The notes: generated from the sequence alone by a model not told the origin. A DNA stretch of 64,000 bases from Aphelocoma coerulescens (GCF_041296385.1 NW_027183506.1:62001-126000), one strand, 5' to 3'; shown: positions 14,601 through 26,592, counted from the first letter of the stretch. Made by a program: numbers and translations.

Positions 14601-17600
14601 TCTCTCAGTCTGAACTGCAGCTGCAGATGCTTCACTTCCGCCAAGGACTCTGCCACCTTGAGAGAAGGATGCGCTCTATGGAGTTGAGAAAGAAAGTGCG
14701 TCTCACTAGCTTCTTTCCTCTACTTCATAGACAGCAAAGGGGCTATGAAAGGCAGCACTGGCTTTTTGTTCTAGGACTTCTTCTTTACAAGCAGCTGCTG
14801 GATGTTTGGAAGGGGGTTTGGGATATGCAAAAATGAGAGGCTAAGATGGTAAGAGGGTAAGATGGAAGTCATCTGGCAAAAGCAGAGCTCACAAAAGGGC
14901 CAGCTGAGAAAGCTCTTGCTGCCTACAACTTCAACTGCACCCCTCAAAGCAGCAGCACACACGCTGCTCTCGGCACTTTCCTTCTCAGCTCTACGCACCA
15001 TCCTAAGCCTTGCCTCTCCCACACTCAGGATCCAAAGACAACGGCACCAGGGACTGCTCACACACTAAAGGCACCAGGACAAAAGGCTCACCAGCTTGGC
15101 CTTTGCATTCCCGCTGACAGCTCCACAGCTTGAACCCAGAGAACTGCCTGCTGCCAACAGCCTTTCCAATCACTCTGAGCACCTCATGACAAGGAGTGTG
15201 GGGAATGAATCTCCAGCAGCCTCCTGCCCCAGGCTGTCCCCCGGGAGCAGCCCTGCTCCAGGCCGTGACTGCCACCTGCACAGCCAAAGGACCCAGAGCC
15301 GGTGTTACACACCACGGCTGTGCCTGGCACAGAGACACCAGTGGCCACACAAGTGGCCATGGCACTGTCCACACACAGTCCCTGCTGCTGCTCCCCCAGC
15401 CGCTGGCACCAACTCCCAGCCACCCACTCCTAAAGCCACGGGGCCCACTGGGACACTGCGGGGGCTCGTGGAAGCCAGCGGCCATTGTGACACAGCGGGG
15501 CTGCACAGAGCCCACGGTGCTTTGTGACCCGTGGCTCCCAGGAGAGCCTTTGTGATGCTGGGGAACTACAAGGAAGCCTGGCTCCTCTGTGACACCACCA
15601 CAGAAGCTCAGGGGAGCCCTGGAGACTGTGCTGATGCTATTGAACCTGATGCAACCCTGCCTCCTCTGTGACACCACAGAAGCTCTTGGAGCCCTGGAGA
15701 CCGTGGTGATGCTATGGAACCTGATGCAACCCTGCCTCCTCTGTGACACCACAGAACCTCTGGGAGCTCTGCAGACCGTGCTGATGCTATGGAACCTGAT
15801 GCAACCCTGCCTCCACTGTGACACCACAGAAGCTCAGGGAGCCCTGGAGACTGTGGTGATGCTATGGAACCTGATGCAACCCTGCCTCCACTGTGACACC
15901 ACAGAACCTCTGGGAGCCCTGGAGACCGTGCTGATGCTATGGAACCTGATGCAACCCTGCCTCCACTGTGACACCACAGAAGCTCGGGGAGCTCTGCAGA
16001 CCGTGGGGATGCTGGCGAAGCTGACGGAACCCTGGGCACCACAGTGACGCTATGGAACCTGGTGGAACCGAGGGGCCACAGTGACACTGTGGGGCCTTTT
16101 GGAAGCAACAGGACCCTGGTGGGAAGCCACGGGATGATTAATCCTGCACGAACCTGCTCCAGGTGGGCTCCTCTCTCCCGGCTTCCACAGGTGCTGCTAG
16201 GATCCCACTCCGGCACTGGCTTGGCACGGGCTGACGGCTTCCTTTGGCAATGGCTCTGCTCCAGGATGGCATGCTGCAGAGAATGCAGGTAGATTTTGTG
16301 CTCACTCCTGGCATGCAGCTGGACAATAAAGCCTGATCCAGCCCCCCCTCAGCATATGTCCGGCTCTGGCATTGGGGCGGGGCAACTTTGGGAGCAGCCC
16401 CAGCCCTGCTCCTGCTCCCGGCTGGGCACCCAGCTGCTGGGACACAGGTGTGTCCTGATGCCACCGTCTACTCCTTTGAGAAGGGGAGGACAGAGTGCAT
16501 CAGGGAGTTTGGTGTGGCTTACATGCGGCAAGGAGAAGGTGCAGCCCCAAACTGGCTTTCACTTCTAGAACCTTTTGCTATTGCGGGAGCAGCTGCTGGA
16601 GCTTTTCAACCGAGCTGCAAGAGTGAAAAGTGTGATGGCATGTCTATCTGAGAAGGAAGGTTCGGTGCCGCAGCCTGTTGTGCACAATTTATATGCTGAT
16701 AAGAGAAGGGGGTGCTTTTGCAACGTTTTCCTTCCTGACACTTCTGTCTCTGTGAGCTTTAGCTGCTTGGACTCAGGGATACCGAAGGTATGTGAAAGTG
16801 ACTGGGATGCGAGAATCATGTTGCACAGGGAACAGGGAAGGTCAGCAAATGTTTCCTGTCCTGGCACATCTCTCAGTCTGAACTGCAGCTGCAGATGCTT
16901 CACTTCCGCCAAGGACTCTGCCACCTTGAGAGAAGGATGCGCTCTATGGAGTTGAGAAAGAAAGTGCGTCTCACTAGCTTCTTTCCTCTACTTCATAGAC
17001 AGCAAAGGGGCTATGAAAGGCAGCACTGGCTTTTTGTTCTAGGACTTCTTCTTTACAAGCAGCTGCTGGATGTTTGGAAGGGGGTTTGGGATATGCAAAA
17101 ATGAGAGGCTAAGATGGTAAGAGGGTAAGATGGAAGTCATCTGGCAAAAGCAGAGCTCACAAAAGGGCCAGCTGAGAAAGCTCTTGCTGCCTACAACTTC
17201 AACTGCACCCCTCAAAGCAGCAGCACACACGCTGCTCTCGGCACTTTCCTTCTCAGCTCTACGCACCATCCTAAGCCTTGCCTCTCCCACACTCAGGATC
17301 CAAAGACAACGGCACCAGGGACTGCTCACACACTAAAGGCACCAGGACAAAAGGCTCACCAGCTTGGCCTTTGCATTCCCGCTGACAGCTCCACAGCTTG
17401 AACCCAGAGAACTGCCTGCTGCCAACAGCCTTTCCAATCACTCTGAGCACCTCATGACAAGGAGTGTGGGGAATGAATCTCCAGCAGCCTCCTGCCCCAG
17501 GCTGTCCCCCGGGAGCAGCCCTGCTCCAGGCTGTGACTGCCACCTGCACAGCCAAAGGACCCAGAGCCGGTGTTACACACCACGGCTGTGCCTGGCACAG

Positions 17601-18563
17601 AGACACCAGTGGCCACACAAGTGGCCATGGCACTGTCCACACACAGTCCCTGCTGCTGCTCCCCCAGCCGCTGGCACCAACTCCCAGCCACCCACTCCTA
17701 AAGCCACGGGGCCCACTGGGACACTGCGGGGGCTCGTGGAAGCCAGCGGCCATTGTGACACAGCGGGGCTGCACAGAGCCCACGGTGCTTTGTGACCCGT
17801 GGCTCCCAGGAGAGCCTTTGTGATCCTGGGGAACTACAAGGAAGCCTGGCTCCTCTGTGACACCACCACAGAAGCTCAGGGGAGCCCTGGAGACCGTGCT
17901 GATGCTATTGAACCTGATGCAACCCTGCCTCCTCTGTGACACCACAGAAGCTCTTGGAGCCCTGGAGACCGTGGTGATGCTATGGAACCTGATGCAACCC
18001 TGCCTCCTCTGTGACACCACAGAACCTCTGGGAGCCCTGGAGACCGTGCTGATGCTATGGAACCTGATGCAACCCTGCCTCCACTGTGACACCACAGAAG
18101 CTCAGGGAGCCCTGGAGACTGTGGTGATGCTATGGAACCTGATGCAACCCTGCCTCCACTGTGACACCACAGAACCTCTGGGAGCCCTGGAGACCGTGCT
18201 GATGCTATGGAACCTGATGCAACCCTGCCTCCACTGTGACACCACAGAAGCTCGGGGAGCTCTGCAGACCGTGGGGATGCTGGCGAAGCTGACGGAACCC
18301 TGGGCACCACAGTGACGCTATGGAACCTGGTGGAACCGAGGGGCCACAGTGACACTGTGGGGCCTTTTGGAAGCAACAGGACCCTGGTGGGAAGCCACGG
18401 GATGATTAATCCTGCACGAACCTGCTCCAGGTGGGCTCCTCTCTCCCGGCTTCCACAGGTGCTGCTAGGATCCCACTCCGGCACTGGCTTGGCACGGGCT
18501 CACGGCTTCCTTTGGCAATGGCTCTGCTCCAGGATGGCATGCTGCAGAGAATGCAGGTAGATT

Positions 18564-20045
18564 TTGTGCTCACTCCTGGCATGCAGCTGGACAATAAAGC
18601 CTGATCCAGCCCCCCCTCAGCATATGTCCGGCTCTGGCATTGGGGCGGGGCAACTTTGGGAGCAGCCCCAGCCCTGCTCCTGCTCCCGGCTGGGCACCCA
18701 GCTGCTGGGACACAGGTGTGTCCTGATGCCACCGTCTACTCCTTTGAGAAGGGGAGGACAGAGTGCATCAGGGAGTTTGGTGTGGCTTACATGCGGCAAG
18801 GAGAAGGTGCAGCCCCAAACTGGCTTTCACTTCTAGAACCTTTTGCTATTGCGGGAGCAGCTGCTGGAGCTTTTCAACCGAGCTGCAAGAGTGAAAAGTG
18901 TGATGGCATGTCTATCTGAGAAGGAAGGTTCGGTGCCGCAGCCTGTTGTGCACAATTTATATGCTGATAAGAGAAGGGGGTGCTTTTGCAACGTTTTCCT
19001 TCCTGACACTTCTGTCTCTGTGAGCTTTAGCTGCTTGGACTCAGGGATACCGAAGGTATGTGAAAGTGACTGGGATGCGAGAATCATGTTGCACAGGGAA
19101 CAGGGAAGGTCAGCAAATGTTTCCTGTCCTGGCACATCTCTCAGTCTGAACTGCAGCTGCAGATGCTTCACTTCCGCCAAGGACTCTGCCACCTTGAGAG
19201 AAGGATGCGCTCTATGGAGTTGAGAAAGAAAGTGCGTCTCACTAGCTTCTTTCCTCTACTTCATAGACAGCAAAGGGGCTATGAAAGGCAGCACTGGCTT
19301 TTTGTTCTAGGACTTCTTCTTTACAAGCAGCTGCTGGATGTTTGGAAGGGGGTTTGGGATATGCAAAAATGAGAGGCTAAGATGGTAAGAGGGTAAGATG
19401 GAAGTCATCTGGCAAAAGCAGAGCTCACAAAAGGGCCAGCTGAGAAAGCTCTTGCTGCCTACAACTTCAACTGCACCCCTCAAAGCAGCAGCACACACGC
19501 TGCTCTCGGCACTTTCCTTCTCAGCTCTACGCACCATCCTAAGCCTTGCCTCTCCCACACTCAGGATCCAAAGACAACGGCACCAGGGACTGCTCACACA
19601 CTAAAGGCACCAGGACAAAAGGCTCACCAGATTGGCCTTTGCATTCCCGCTGACAGCTCCACAGCTCGAACCCAGAGAACTGCCTGCTGCCAACAGCCTT
19701 TCCAATCACTCCGAGCACCTCATGACAAGGAGCTGCAGCGTGTGGGGAATGAATCTCCAGCAGCCTCCTGCCCCAGGCTGTCCCCCGGGAGCAGCCCTGC
19801 TCCAGGCCGTGACTGCCACCTGCACAGCCAAAGGACCCGGAGCCGGTGTTACACACCACGGCTGTGCCTGGCACAGAGACACCAGTGGCCACACAAGTGG
19901 CCATGGCACTGTCCTCACACAGTCCCTGCTGCTTCTCCCCCAGCTGCTGGTGGGGCACCAACTCCCAGCCACCCACTCCTAAAGCCACGGGCCCACTGGG
20001 ACACTGCGGGGGCTCGTGGAAGCCAGCGGCCATTTTGACACAGCG
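18564..20045. repeat. Terminal, diverged macrosatellite unit
   Basis: The last unit matches its neighbours closely up to about 19630, then diverges: scattered substitutions, a short insertion near 19735 and further small indels near 19945. It ends at 20045, before the minisatellite block. Greater divergence in the outermost unit is normal for satellites, because edge units take less part in homogenising exchange. Confidence 0.88.
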
Positions 20046-20389
20046 TGTGGAAGGATGGCTGCAATAAAGAGGACATGAAACCTAAGAACTGCCGAGAGCT
20101 GCTGCAAGCTCGGCAGCTAACCACAAGAATGATCGTGGTCAGCAGGACCGTGAGCCTGCCTGCTAGACAATGATAGGATCTTGCGGTTAGTTAAACACAG
20201 ATGTGAGTTACAGCCCTAACCACAGCTGGGCAGAGCTAAGAAAATTTAACATTTAAGAATTATCCAATCAACTAAAGACAACTATGATTAGCTAATAAAG
20301 CCGGCTATAAATGTAACCGCTGAATCACTAATAAACGAAGCTTGCCTACCAATCATATTGATTGTCCGCATCTTCCCTCATCCTTCGCA
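20046..20389 (+). mobile_element. Solo LTR of an endogenous retrovirus
   Basis: A 344-bp sequence beginning TGTGG and ending CA, with a TATA-like box (ctataaat, 20305-20312) and an AATAAA (20330-20335) in the expected order and spacing near the 3' end, so the LTR reads on plus. The left end coincides with the break in the macrosatellite. No target-site duplication is visible: the left flank ends cagcg and the right flank starts gagga. Either the right flank was rearranged or the assembly joins unrelated sequence here. The ERV family was not determined; class II is possible. Confidence 0.65.
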
Positions 20390-20806
20390 GAGGACAAGGA
20401 GGAGGAGGAGGTGGCGGAGGACGAGGAGGAGGAGGAGGAGGAGGACGAGGACGAGGAGGAGGAGGAGGACGAGGAAGAGGAGGACGAGGAGGACGAGAAC
20501 AAGGAGGACGAGGACAAGGAGGACAAGGACAAGGAGGACGAGGACGAGGAGGACGAGGAGGAGGAGGAGGAGGAGGAGGAGGAGGAGGAGGAGGAGGAGG
20601 AGGAGGAGGACGAGGACGAGGAGGACGAGGAGGACGAGGAGGACGAGGAGGACGAGGAGGAGGACGAGGAGAATGAGGAGGACGAGGAGGAGGTGGATGA
20701 GGATTAGGAGGAGGACAAGGAGGAGGACAAGGAGGAGCAGGATGAGGAGGAGGATGAGGAGGAGGAGGCGGTGGACGAGGTGCTGGAGGACGAGGAGGAG
20801 GAGGGT
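20390..20806. repeat. GGA/GAC purine-rich low-complexity tract
   Basis: About 420 bp built from GGA, GAC and GAG triplets, almost wholly purine on plus. It is open in several frames and would encode Glu/Asp-rich protein in one, Arg-rich or Gly-rich in others, and Pro- or Leu-rich on the other strand. This is a property of simple triplet repeats. The minus-strand Pro-rich frame runs on into the adjacent exon-like cassette, but no splice or start evidence supports a real fusion. Confidence 0.9.
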
Positions 20807-20815
20807 TAAGGGTGG

Positions 20816-22280
20816 AGATGAGATCTTCCTCATCCTGCTCCTCCACTGCTGATGTCAGGGAATTCCCTGCAGCTGCCAACATCTGCCTTTCCTGCTGCAG
20901 GATCTGGTCTGGCAGCTCTCTCAGGCTCTTCACCTTTGGCAGCGCCGCAGCATCCTTGGAGTCATGGACTGGCAACTGGCACCTCCAGGTCACTTGCTGC
21001 TGGGATGCTTTTCTCTGGGGAAATCTTCTTGGACACGGCCTGGCTCCAGTTCTTACTTCCAGCCCTTTCCTGCCCATCTGCATCCTCAGCCACGAGCCGC
21101 TTCTTTACATCGCCGTGCCTCTGGGGGAGCAGGGACTCCTGTCTCTGGGCAAACAAAACAAAGACAACTTGTAAGAAGAGAACCTGCAGCTTCTAGTTAG
21201 AAGAGAAAGGACTATTCAATCAAGGCAGGGCCGATGGAAAAACTTTCTAAAATGGAACAAGCAGCAGAAGCACAGGAGTTTTGCAGAAGAAATTCCCCTC
21301 CCAGCACTTGGCTTAGGGAAAAAGCCTGATGTTGCTAGGAGAGACTTGAGTTCATGTCTACTATTGGGTAGCAGACATCTGAACATTTAGACTATTGGCT
21401 TTCCAGGCTCATGCTATTCAAACCTGAGAGTGAAACTATTCTAAAAGCCAGAGATGCTTGGAAGAAATGTTCCTGCTCACACCACGACTGGGGACCATGC
21501 ATCATTCTTACCTTGCACCTGTCCAAAGGCCTTCCTCCGTCTGTGCTCCGGCAGTTCTCACCGGGCCTCTGGCAAGGATGGAGGCTCCTGCCACAAGTAT
21601 CCCAAGTGTGGAGATCCTCCTCATTCTGCTCCTCCACTGCTGACATCAGGGAATTCCCTGCAGCTGCAAACACCTGCCTTTGCTGCGCGAGGACCTTCTC
21701 TAGCACCATGGAGTTGGCCAAAGGCCTTCTCCTATGGCAGCGCCACAGCATCCTGCAAGTCACGGACTGGAACTGGCACCTCCAGCAAAGTTGCTGCTGG
21801 CAAACATCCCTCAGCCATTCCCTGACTGCAATGAGCTGGACTCCTACTCCTCTGCAAGCCTCTTCCTGGCCAGGTGCATCCTCAGCAATGAGCCGCTTCT
21901 GCTGAGAGCTGCGGCTCTGAGGGAGCAGCCAGTCCTGTCCAAAGGGCTTCCTCTGTCTCCAGTCCTGCAGCTCTCACAGGGTACTGGCTATGGTCAAATC
22001 TCCTGCCAGGAGGATCTGACCTGTGCAATTCATCCTCATCCTTCTTCTCCATTGCTGATGGCTCTAAGTGCCCTGCAGATGGGTACATCTGCCTTTGCTG
22101 CTGGAGGCTTTTGTCCAGCACCACACCCAAAGTCTTCTCCTCTGGTACCGCCCCATCCTTCTTGGAACCTTGGTCAGGGAACTGGCAGCTCCAGGACAAT
22201 CGCTGCTCTGCCTCTGGCTTCTGGGAGCGCCTTACTGGAGGCCTCCTCTTTTCTCTATCCTGCTGAAACAAGAAAGGCTT
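20816..22280 (-). pseudogene. Triplicated exon-like cassette, unknown gene
   Basis: Three diverged copies of one minus-strand cassette lie around 20816-21130, 21590-21930 and 22000-22270. They share a Gln-rich helix-like segment (for example LQQERQMLAAAGNSL, QQRQVFAAAGNSLMS, LQQQRQMYPSAGHLE), then an acidic EEQ/EDE patch, and upstream a KRL-AEDA-GQE motif. The spacing is regular, so this is tandem duplication of a piece of one gene. Frames change and stops occur between the conserved blocks, so it is either a set of exons with unresolved splice sites or a decayed gene. I do not recognise the family. Confidence 0.45.
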
Positions 22281-22310
22281 CGTAACTCGACTGCTCTATG
22301 CCAGCCATGA

Positions 22311-24275
22311 GTTCATCATCTCTTCTGGAACTCTTTTACAGTGGACACAGAGTTTGTTTCAGCTCATTCTCACAACTTTTATCGTGACTATGCCTCATAA
22401 CTCTTACAACTCTTATTAGTTCATAACCTGGATTACACATTGTCTCTGTCCAGATTAGAATTTTAAAATATACAATACAATTCTCAAGATCCTCTAGCTA
22501 CAAGATGTAACCACACATCTTTGTCCTTCTTTTATTTTTGCAAAAACATTGGCAATTGTTTCTCTCTTTTATACTTTTCCCTTCGGAACTCATTGTTTCC
22601 TGTTTTCACTCCCTCTTCTCAGAAGACTTTCCTTTGGTTTATTCTTGTACTGATTCTCCAATCTTTCCAGGCTACTTTATAGAGATGTAGCTGGTGCAAC
22701 AGACACTTACTAGATAGTTTTTGTTGGTTTGATTTATACTACAGGAAGATGATAAAACACACGTTTTACATTTCCTCAGACGGCAAAAATTTTTTGCATT
22801 TTTAATGGAAAATATATTTTTCAAGTTTGGATAGCATCATTTAAAATAAATAGTTTCATTACCTGCCCACTAGCCATAACATAGATCTGTATCCATCATC
22901 TAAAAGTAAAGCCAGCTTTTGATTTGATACACACATTGAGACTTTACCCTGTAGGAAATAAAGCAGAAAAAAGATGCTATTACAGTTTTATCTTCAACTG
23001 CACATCACTTCTAACCTTGAGTGAAGGCTCTGCATTATTGAATAGAACCAATTGAGGCAGTGCAGCTCTCGGTTAACACATGATCAGAACCTCAGACTGC
23101 TAAGGAAGAGCAGCAAATAGTTTGGCTGCCACCACGAGGCAACAGCACATTCTCCTGTTGACATTCTCACGGTCAGAGTGAAACTGGAACCGAGCAATCC
23201 CATTCCTTTGCAACCACCCTTATGCTGCAGAGATGGAGCCCTGAGCTCAGAAATGCCATTTGTGACAGAGCTTTCCCAGGTGGGAAGGCATCCTCCCTTC
23301 CCAGAGGTATTGCAAGTTCCCCTCTCCCCACTCCATTCCATCCGGAAATGGAATGCTGACAATCCACAATGGTTATACACCACAGCACTGGCATGGATTC
23401 TTTTCCTTAGGCAGATCTAAGGCAGTCTGGGAGTTGCTCAGCCTCTTGTGCCCTCCTCAAGGGAGCATTTGTAACTTTTCTTCCTACAATCATCCAACCA
23501 AACAACTTGGTTACTGCTCCAAGTAATTACCGGAAGCTTTGGCTGTGTTTTCCCATTCGATTTTAGTTAACCCAATCTTTTGCAAATATTGACACTTCTA
23601 TATTTGAAATTCCCAGCATACTACAGAGATTTGAGAGGGGATCTTCAAACTTGAGCGGTGACATTGACCACAGAGTAGCAATAAATAGGAAATATCAGGA
23701 CAAAAGTTAATCCAATACACACCCCCAACAATCCTCCAATTTTTTTTTTTTTTTTAATTCTGGAAGAAACAAATTTAACAGCACTGCCATGCATGCAACA
23801 AAGGGACCCAGGCATGAAGATGAGCAAGCTGTTGGTCCTTCACATTCCAGTTTTCAAGGGTGACATTAGTGGGACACTGCTTGGAGCACTGCAATGATAT
23901 CAAAGTAATCCCTTAAACTTCCTGCTAACTGGAAATTTCTTTTAAGATGCATAGATAATATACAGCTCATTACTTACACATACAGGCAAAAGGAAAAAAC
24001 AAGTTTCACCACATTCTCATAAACCTCTGGAAATAAAATCCTGTAAACTTAACTGCCATTCTTAATTTGACAAATTGCTACTGCTATAACATTACCTGTA
24101 CTGCACCTTGTCAATTGGATGCTTTTGCCCAGACTCCTTGCTCCATATATGTCATTTACGCCACAGAAAACAAGATAGAATCCCATCCCAGCAAAAATCA
24201 GTGGGAATGGAGAGTGACTTACTCGGCAACACCTGATTCTCTCTGTGCAACATGCACTACAGCTTTCTTTCGCTC
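22311..24275. other. AT-rich interval without a recognised gene
   Basis: About 2 kb of AT-rich sequence. Two minus-strand pieces look slightly exon-like. Near 24080-24240 there is a hydrophobic stretch ending at a possible GTAATG donor. Near 23650-23740 there is a hydrophobic frame with a stop, just past a 16-18 nt A run that could instead be a retrotransposition tail. Neither was identified. The sequence resembles intron or intergenic DNA. Confidence 0.4.
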
Positions 24276-24279
24276 TGAT

Positions 24280-24745
24280 TGTAATAAATGAGGGTATTTT
24301 GTTCATTGAAAAGAGCTGACACAGGCCACAATGTACATAACAGGAAATGTCTTAACAAATCTATATGTAAAGGTTGTAAGTGCTGTAAGTGTACTATTGT
24401 TTAAGCTCCAGGAAGAAAAGCAGGGGATACTAACTGACCAAATATGGAAAAGGTCACCCAGAGGGCACTTGAAGAAGACTACTAGCCTTCAGCCATCGAC
24501 CACCAGAAGGCAAAAAACGACCCCCTAGCAACAAGTTCACACATGCGCAGAGTACTCCCTTAAAGAAGAGTTAACAGGAAACGATCCTGCATAAAAGAAG
24601 GACTGAAATTTGCAAACCCCTGCAGCAATTCGGTGGAGCGGGGACTCCCCTGTCGCCCAGCGCTGATTTTGCTTATGCCTTGCTTGCTGTAATTAATAAA
24701 TTCTCTAATTTGATTAAACCTCTTTGTCTGCCTCCATCAATCACA
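24280..24745 (+). repeat. 5' LTR of outer ERV
   Basis: 466 bp, TG...CA ends. A TATA-like ataaaag occurs at 24591 and AATAAA at 24695-24700, placing R and U5 in the last part. It matches 39070-39535 except at position 24624. Confidence 0.95.
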
Positions 24746-24748
24746 ATT

Positions 24749-24766
24749 TGGTGCCGTGACTCGGAT
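24749..24766 (+). other. Primer binding site, tRNA-His type
   Basis: The 18 nt beginning TGGTGCCGTGACTCGG lie three bases after the LTR and are complementary to the 3' end of vertebrate tRNA-His, the primer also used by HERV-H-like class I elements. Confidence 0.85.
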
Positions 24767-24939
24767 GGGAATGGTACGGTAAGACAGAGATATCGGGGAG
24801 GCGCCCCACCTCTGGTGGCCTCGGTATCTTCAGTCTTTACCTCGCTCCCACCGACGAACCTAAACTCAAGGCATTAAGCAAAGGGAACCGGTCGACCCCA
24901 TAAACTTTGTGCACAGAGGTCCGGACGAAGACGCTGGAA

Positions 24940-24947
24940 GCGTGAGT
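24940..24947 (+). other. Candidate major splice donor in ERV leader
   Basis: The sequence GC/GTGAGTA, with GT at 24942-24943, is a near-consensus donor about 200 nt past the LTR and ahead of gag. It is well placed to make the spliced env mRNA. This is a motif-based inference only; the matching acceptor was not located. Confidence 0.4.
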
Positions 24948-25281
24948 ATTTGCGGAAAAGGGATCCATTCGGTCGAGGTCGGGTATCCTGGAGTGTGGCG
25001 AGTCTGGTGTGTGAGAGGGGGGCCGGCAGCCAGACTCCCCAAGCGAGTGTGGACCCTCAGTAGTGCTGCTCCCATTGCCCGCGAGGGCGTGGGCCACGAA
25101 CCAGGGGAAGCGAGTGATTCCACACACAGAACGCCTGAAGGCACTCCAGAGGATGGGACAGGGGAAAAGCAAGCCCTCTAGTTCCATAAGGTTTCCCCCA
25201 GTACCTGAGGATAGTCCGTTAGGGCTTTTATTGAATAATTGAAGGCATTATTCGAGTACACAGAATAAAGATAAGGCCAAG

Positions 25282-26592
25282 ATGATTTATTATTGCATAG
25301 AGGTCTGGGGAGGAAAGCAGATATCACGAAACGTATTTTGGCCTATATTTGGGTCCTACGAGGACTGGGTGAGACAGGATTTGAATTTATGGGTAAAAAC
25401 CAAAACTCCTTTTAGTCGAGAAGAGAGTGAATATGCAAAAATATGGATAGAGACCCCTGGGGTACTCCTGTTTACTTTAAAGGAAAAATCTGAAGACTCA
25501 GGGGCAAGAAGAAAAGATAAAAAGAAAGAGGAAGTTCCGATGATTCCACCCCCCTATATACCTCCGCAGGCCCCACAGGCACCCCCACTCCCACTCCCTG
25601 AGCAGCCCCTAGAGGAAGAAGAAGGGAATCCTGAACCTGAACGGGAGGGACCAATGACAAGGAGCAGAGCTAGACGTCATAACCTTTATCCATTAAGAGA
25701 AATGCCTATGGGGGGACCCCAACCAGGAATTGGCTTTATTTCAGTTCCCCTTAGCTCTGGAGATGTGCGGGACTTTAAGAAGGAAATGGGGAACCTATTA
25801 GAAGACCCCCTGGGAGTTGCAGAGAAGCTAGATCAATTTTTAGGCCCTAATATATACACCTGGGATGAGCTGCAGTCAATTCTAAATATTCTTTTTACTG
25901 CAGAAGAAAAGAACATGATTAGGCGAGCGGGAATGCGAATTTGGGATGCCCAACATGCTCAGGGCCCACAGGCAGATATCAAATGGCCTTTACAAAACCC
26001 TAATTGGGATCATCAGGATCCAGCACACAGAACTCATATGCAGAACTTAAGGACAATAGTTATACAAGGGGTCCGAGAGGCAGTACCAAAAGGACAAAAC
26101 ATAAATAAGGCCTTTAATGAGAGGCAGAGAAAGGAGGAAACTCCAACAGATTGGCTAGAAAGAGTAAGAAAGAATCTACAGCTGTATTCAGGCCTGGACC
26201 CAGATACACAGTTGGGTCAGGCACTTCTGAAAACTCAATTTGTAGCCAAATCATGGGATGACATCAGGAAGAAGCTAGAAAAACTAGAAAATTGGCAGGA
26301 GAGAGGATTAGATGAATTGTTGAGAGAAGCACAGAAAGTATATGTCAGGAGGGATGAAGAGAATCACAAGAGACAAGTCAGAATGATGGTGGCAGCAGTA
26401 AGGGAAAGCAGAAAACAAGACTCTCCCCGCCGAATGGGGCAGATGCCCAGAAAGGCCCCTAGGAACACAGAGGGAAATCAGAGGGTAGAAAGGAGGGAAG
26501 CAGTCGTATGTTTTTATTGTGGGGAGAAGGGACACATCAGAAGGGATTGCAGAAAGAGGATAAGAGATGAAAAGATGTTTAAAGAAGATTAG
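25282..26592 (+). CDS. gag: Gag polyprotein (outer ERV)
   Basis: 436 codons. The Pro-rich region near residue 91 carries a PPPY late-domain motif. The capsid shows the major-homology-type segment TDWLERVRKNLQLY followed by a charged KKLEKLENW helix, as in gammaretroviral Gag. The C-terminus has a single CCHC zinc knuckle (CFYCGEKGHIRRDC) in a basic nucleocapsid. The first in-frame ATG after the upstream stop at 25240 is 25282. It gives MIYYC, so the usual Met-Gly myristoylation signal is absent. The frame ends at the UAG 26590-26592, and the same frame continues as pro-pol. The leader of about 530 nt between PBS and gag should hold the packaging signal. Confidence 0.92.
   Translation: MIYYCIEVWGGKQISRNVFWPIFGSYEDWVRQDLNLWVKTKTPFSREESEYAKIWIETPGVLLFTLKEKSEDSGARRKDKKKEEVPMIPPPYIPPQAPQAPPLPLPEQPLEEEEGNPEPEREGPMTRSRARRHNLYPLREMPMGGPQPGIGFISVPLSSGDVRDFKKEMGNLLEDPLGVAEKLDQFLGPNIYTWDELQSILNILFTAEEKNMIRRAGMRIWDAQHAQGPQADIKWPLQNPNWDHQDPAHRTHMQNLRTIVIQGVREAVPKGQNINKAFNERQRKEETPTDWLERVRKNLQLYSGLDPDTQLGQALLKTQFVAKSWDDIRKKLEKLENWQERGLDELLREAQKVYVRRDEENHKRQVRMMVAAVRESRKQDSPRRMGQMPRKAPRNTEGNQRVERREAVVCFYCGEKGHIRRDCRKRIRDEKMFKED

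Larger units (their letters stand above)
1..20045. repeat. Macrosatellite array, 2268-bp unit
   Basis: Direct tandem repeat. Using the ATG at 119 as a landmark, the same sequence recurs at 2688, 4956, 7224, 9492, 11760, 14028, 16296 and 18564. That makes one 2569-bp unit, then seven units of exactly 2268 bp, with a partial unit at the left edge and a truncated one at the right. Copies differ by only a few substitutions, so they are recently homogenised. Each unit is roughly 1.8 kb of non-repetitive sequence plus a block of 75-bp minisatellite repeats, and has an AATAAA (148-153 in the first unit). Short open frames occur on both strands in every unit but overlap one another, lack recognisable domains and have no supporting gene structure, so I do not call them genes. 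Confidence 0.97.

Noticed and set aside
1..20045. CRISPR array as an explanation for the regular repeats
   Set aside because: Units are 2268 bp and 75 bp with no short repeat-spacer alternation; eukaryotic satellite.
20342..20852. Acidic Glu/Asp protein, or Pro-rich protein on minus, from the GGA/GAC tract
   Set aside because: Pure triplet-repeat artefacts open in several frames at once.
24909..25181. 90-codon frame in the outer ERV leader
   Set aside because: Lies in the expected packaging region, has no recognisable domain and overlaps the candidate splice donor; probably chance.
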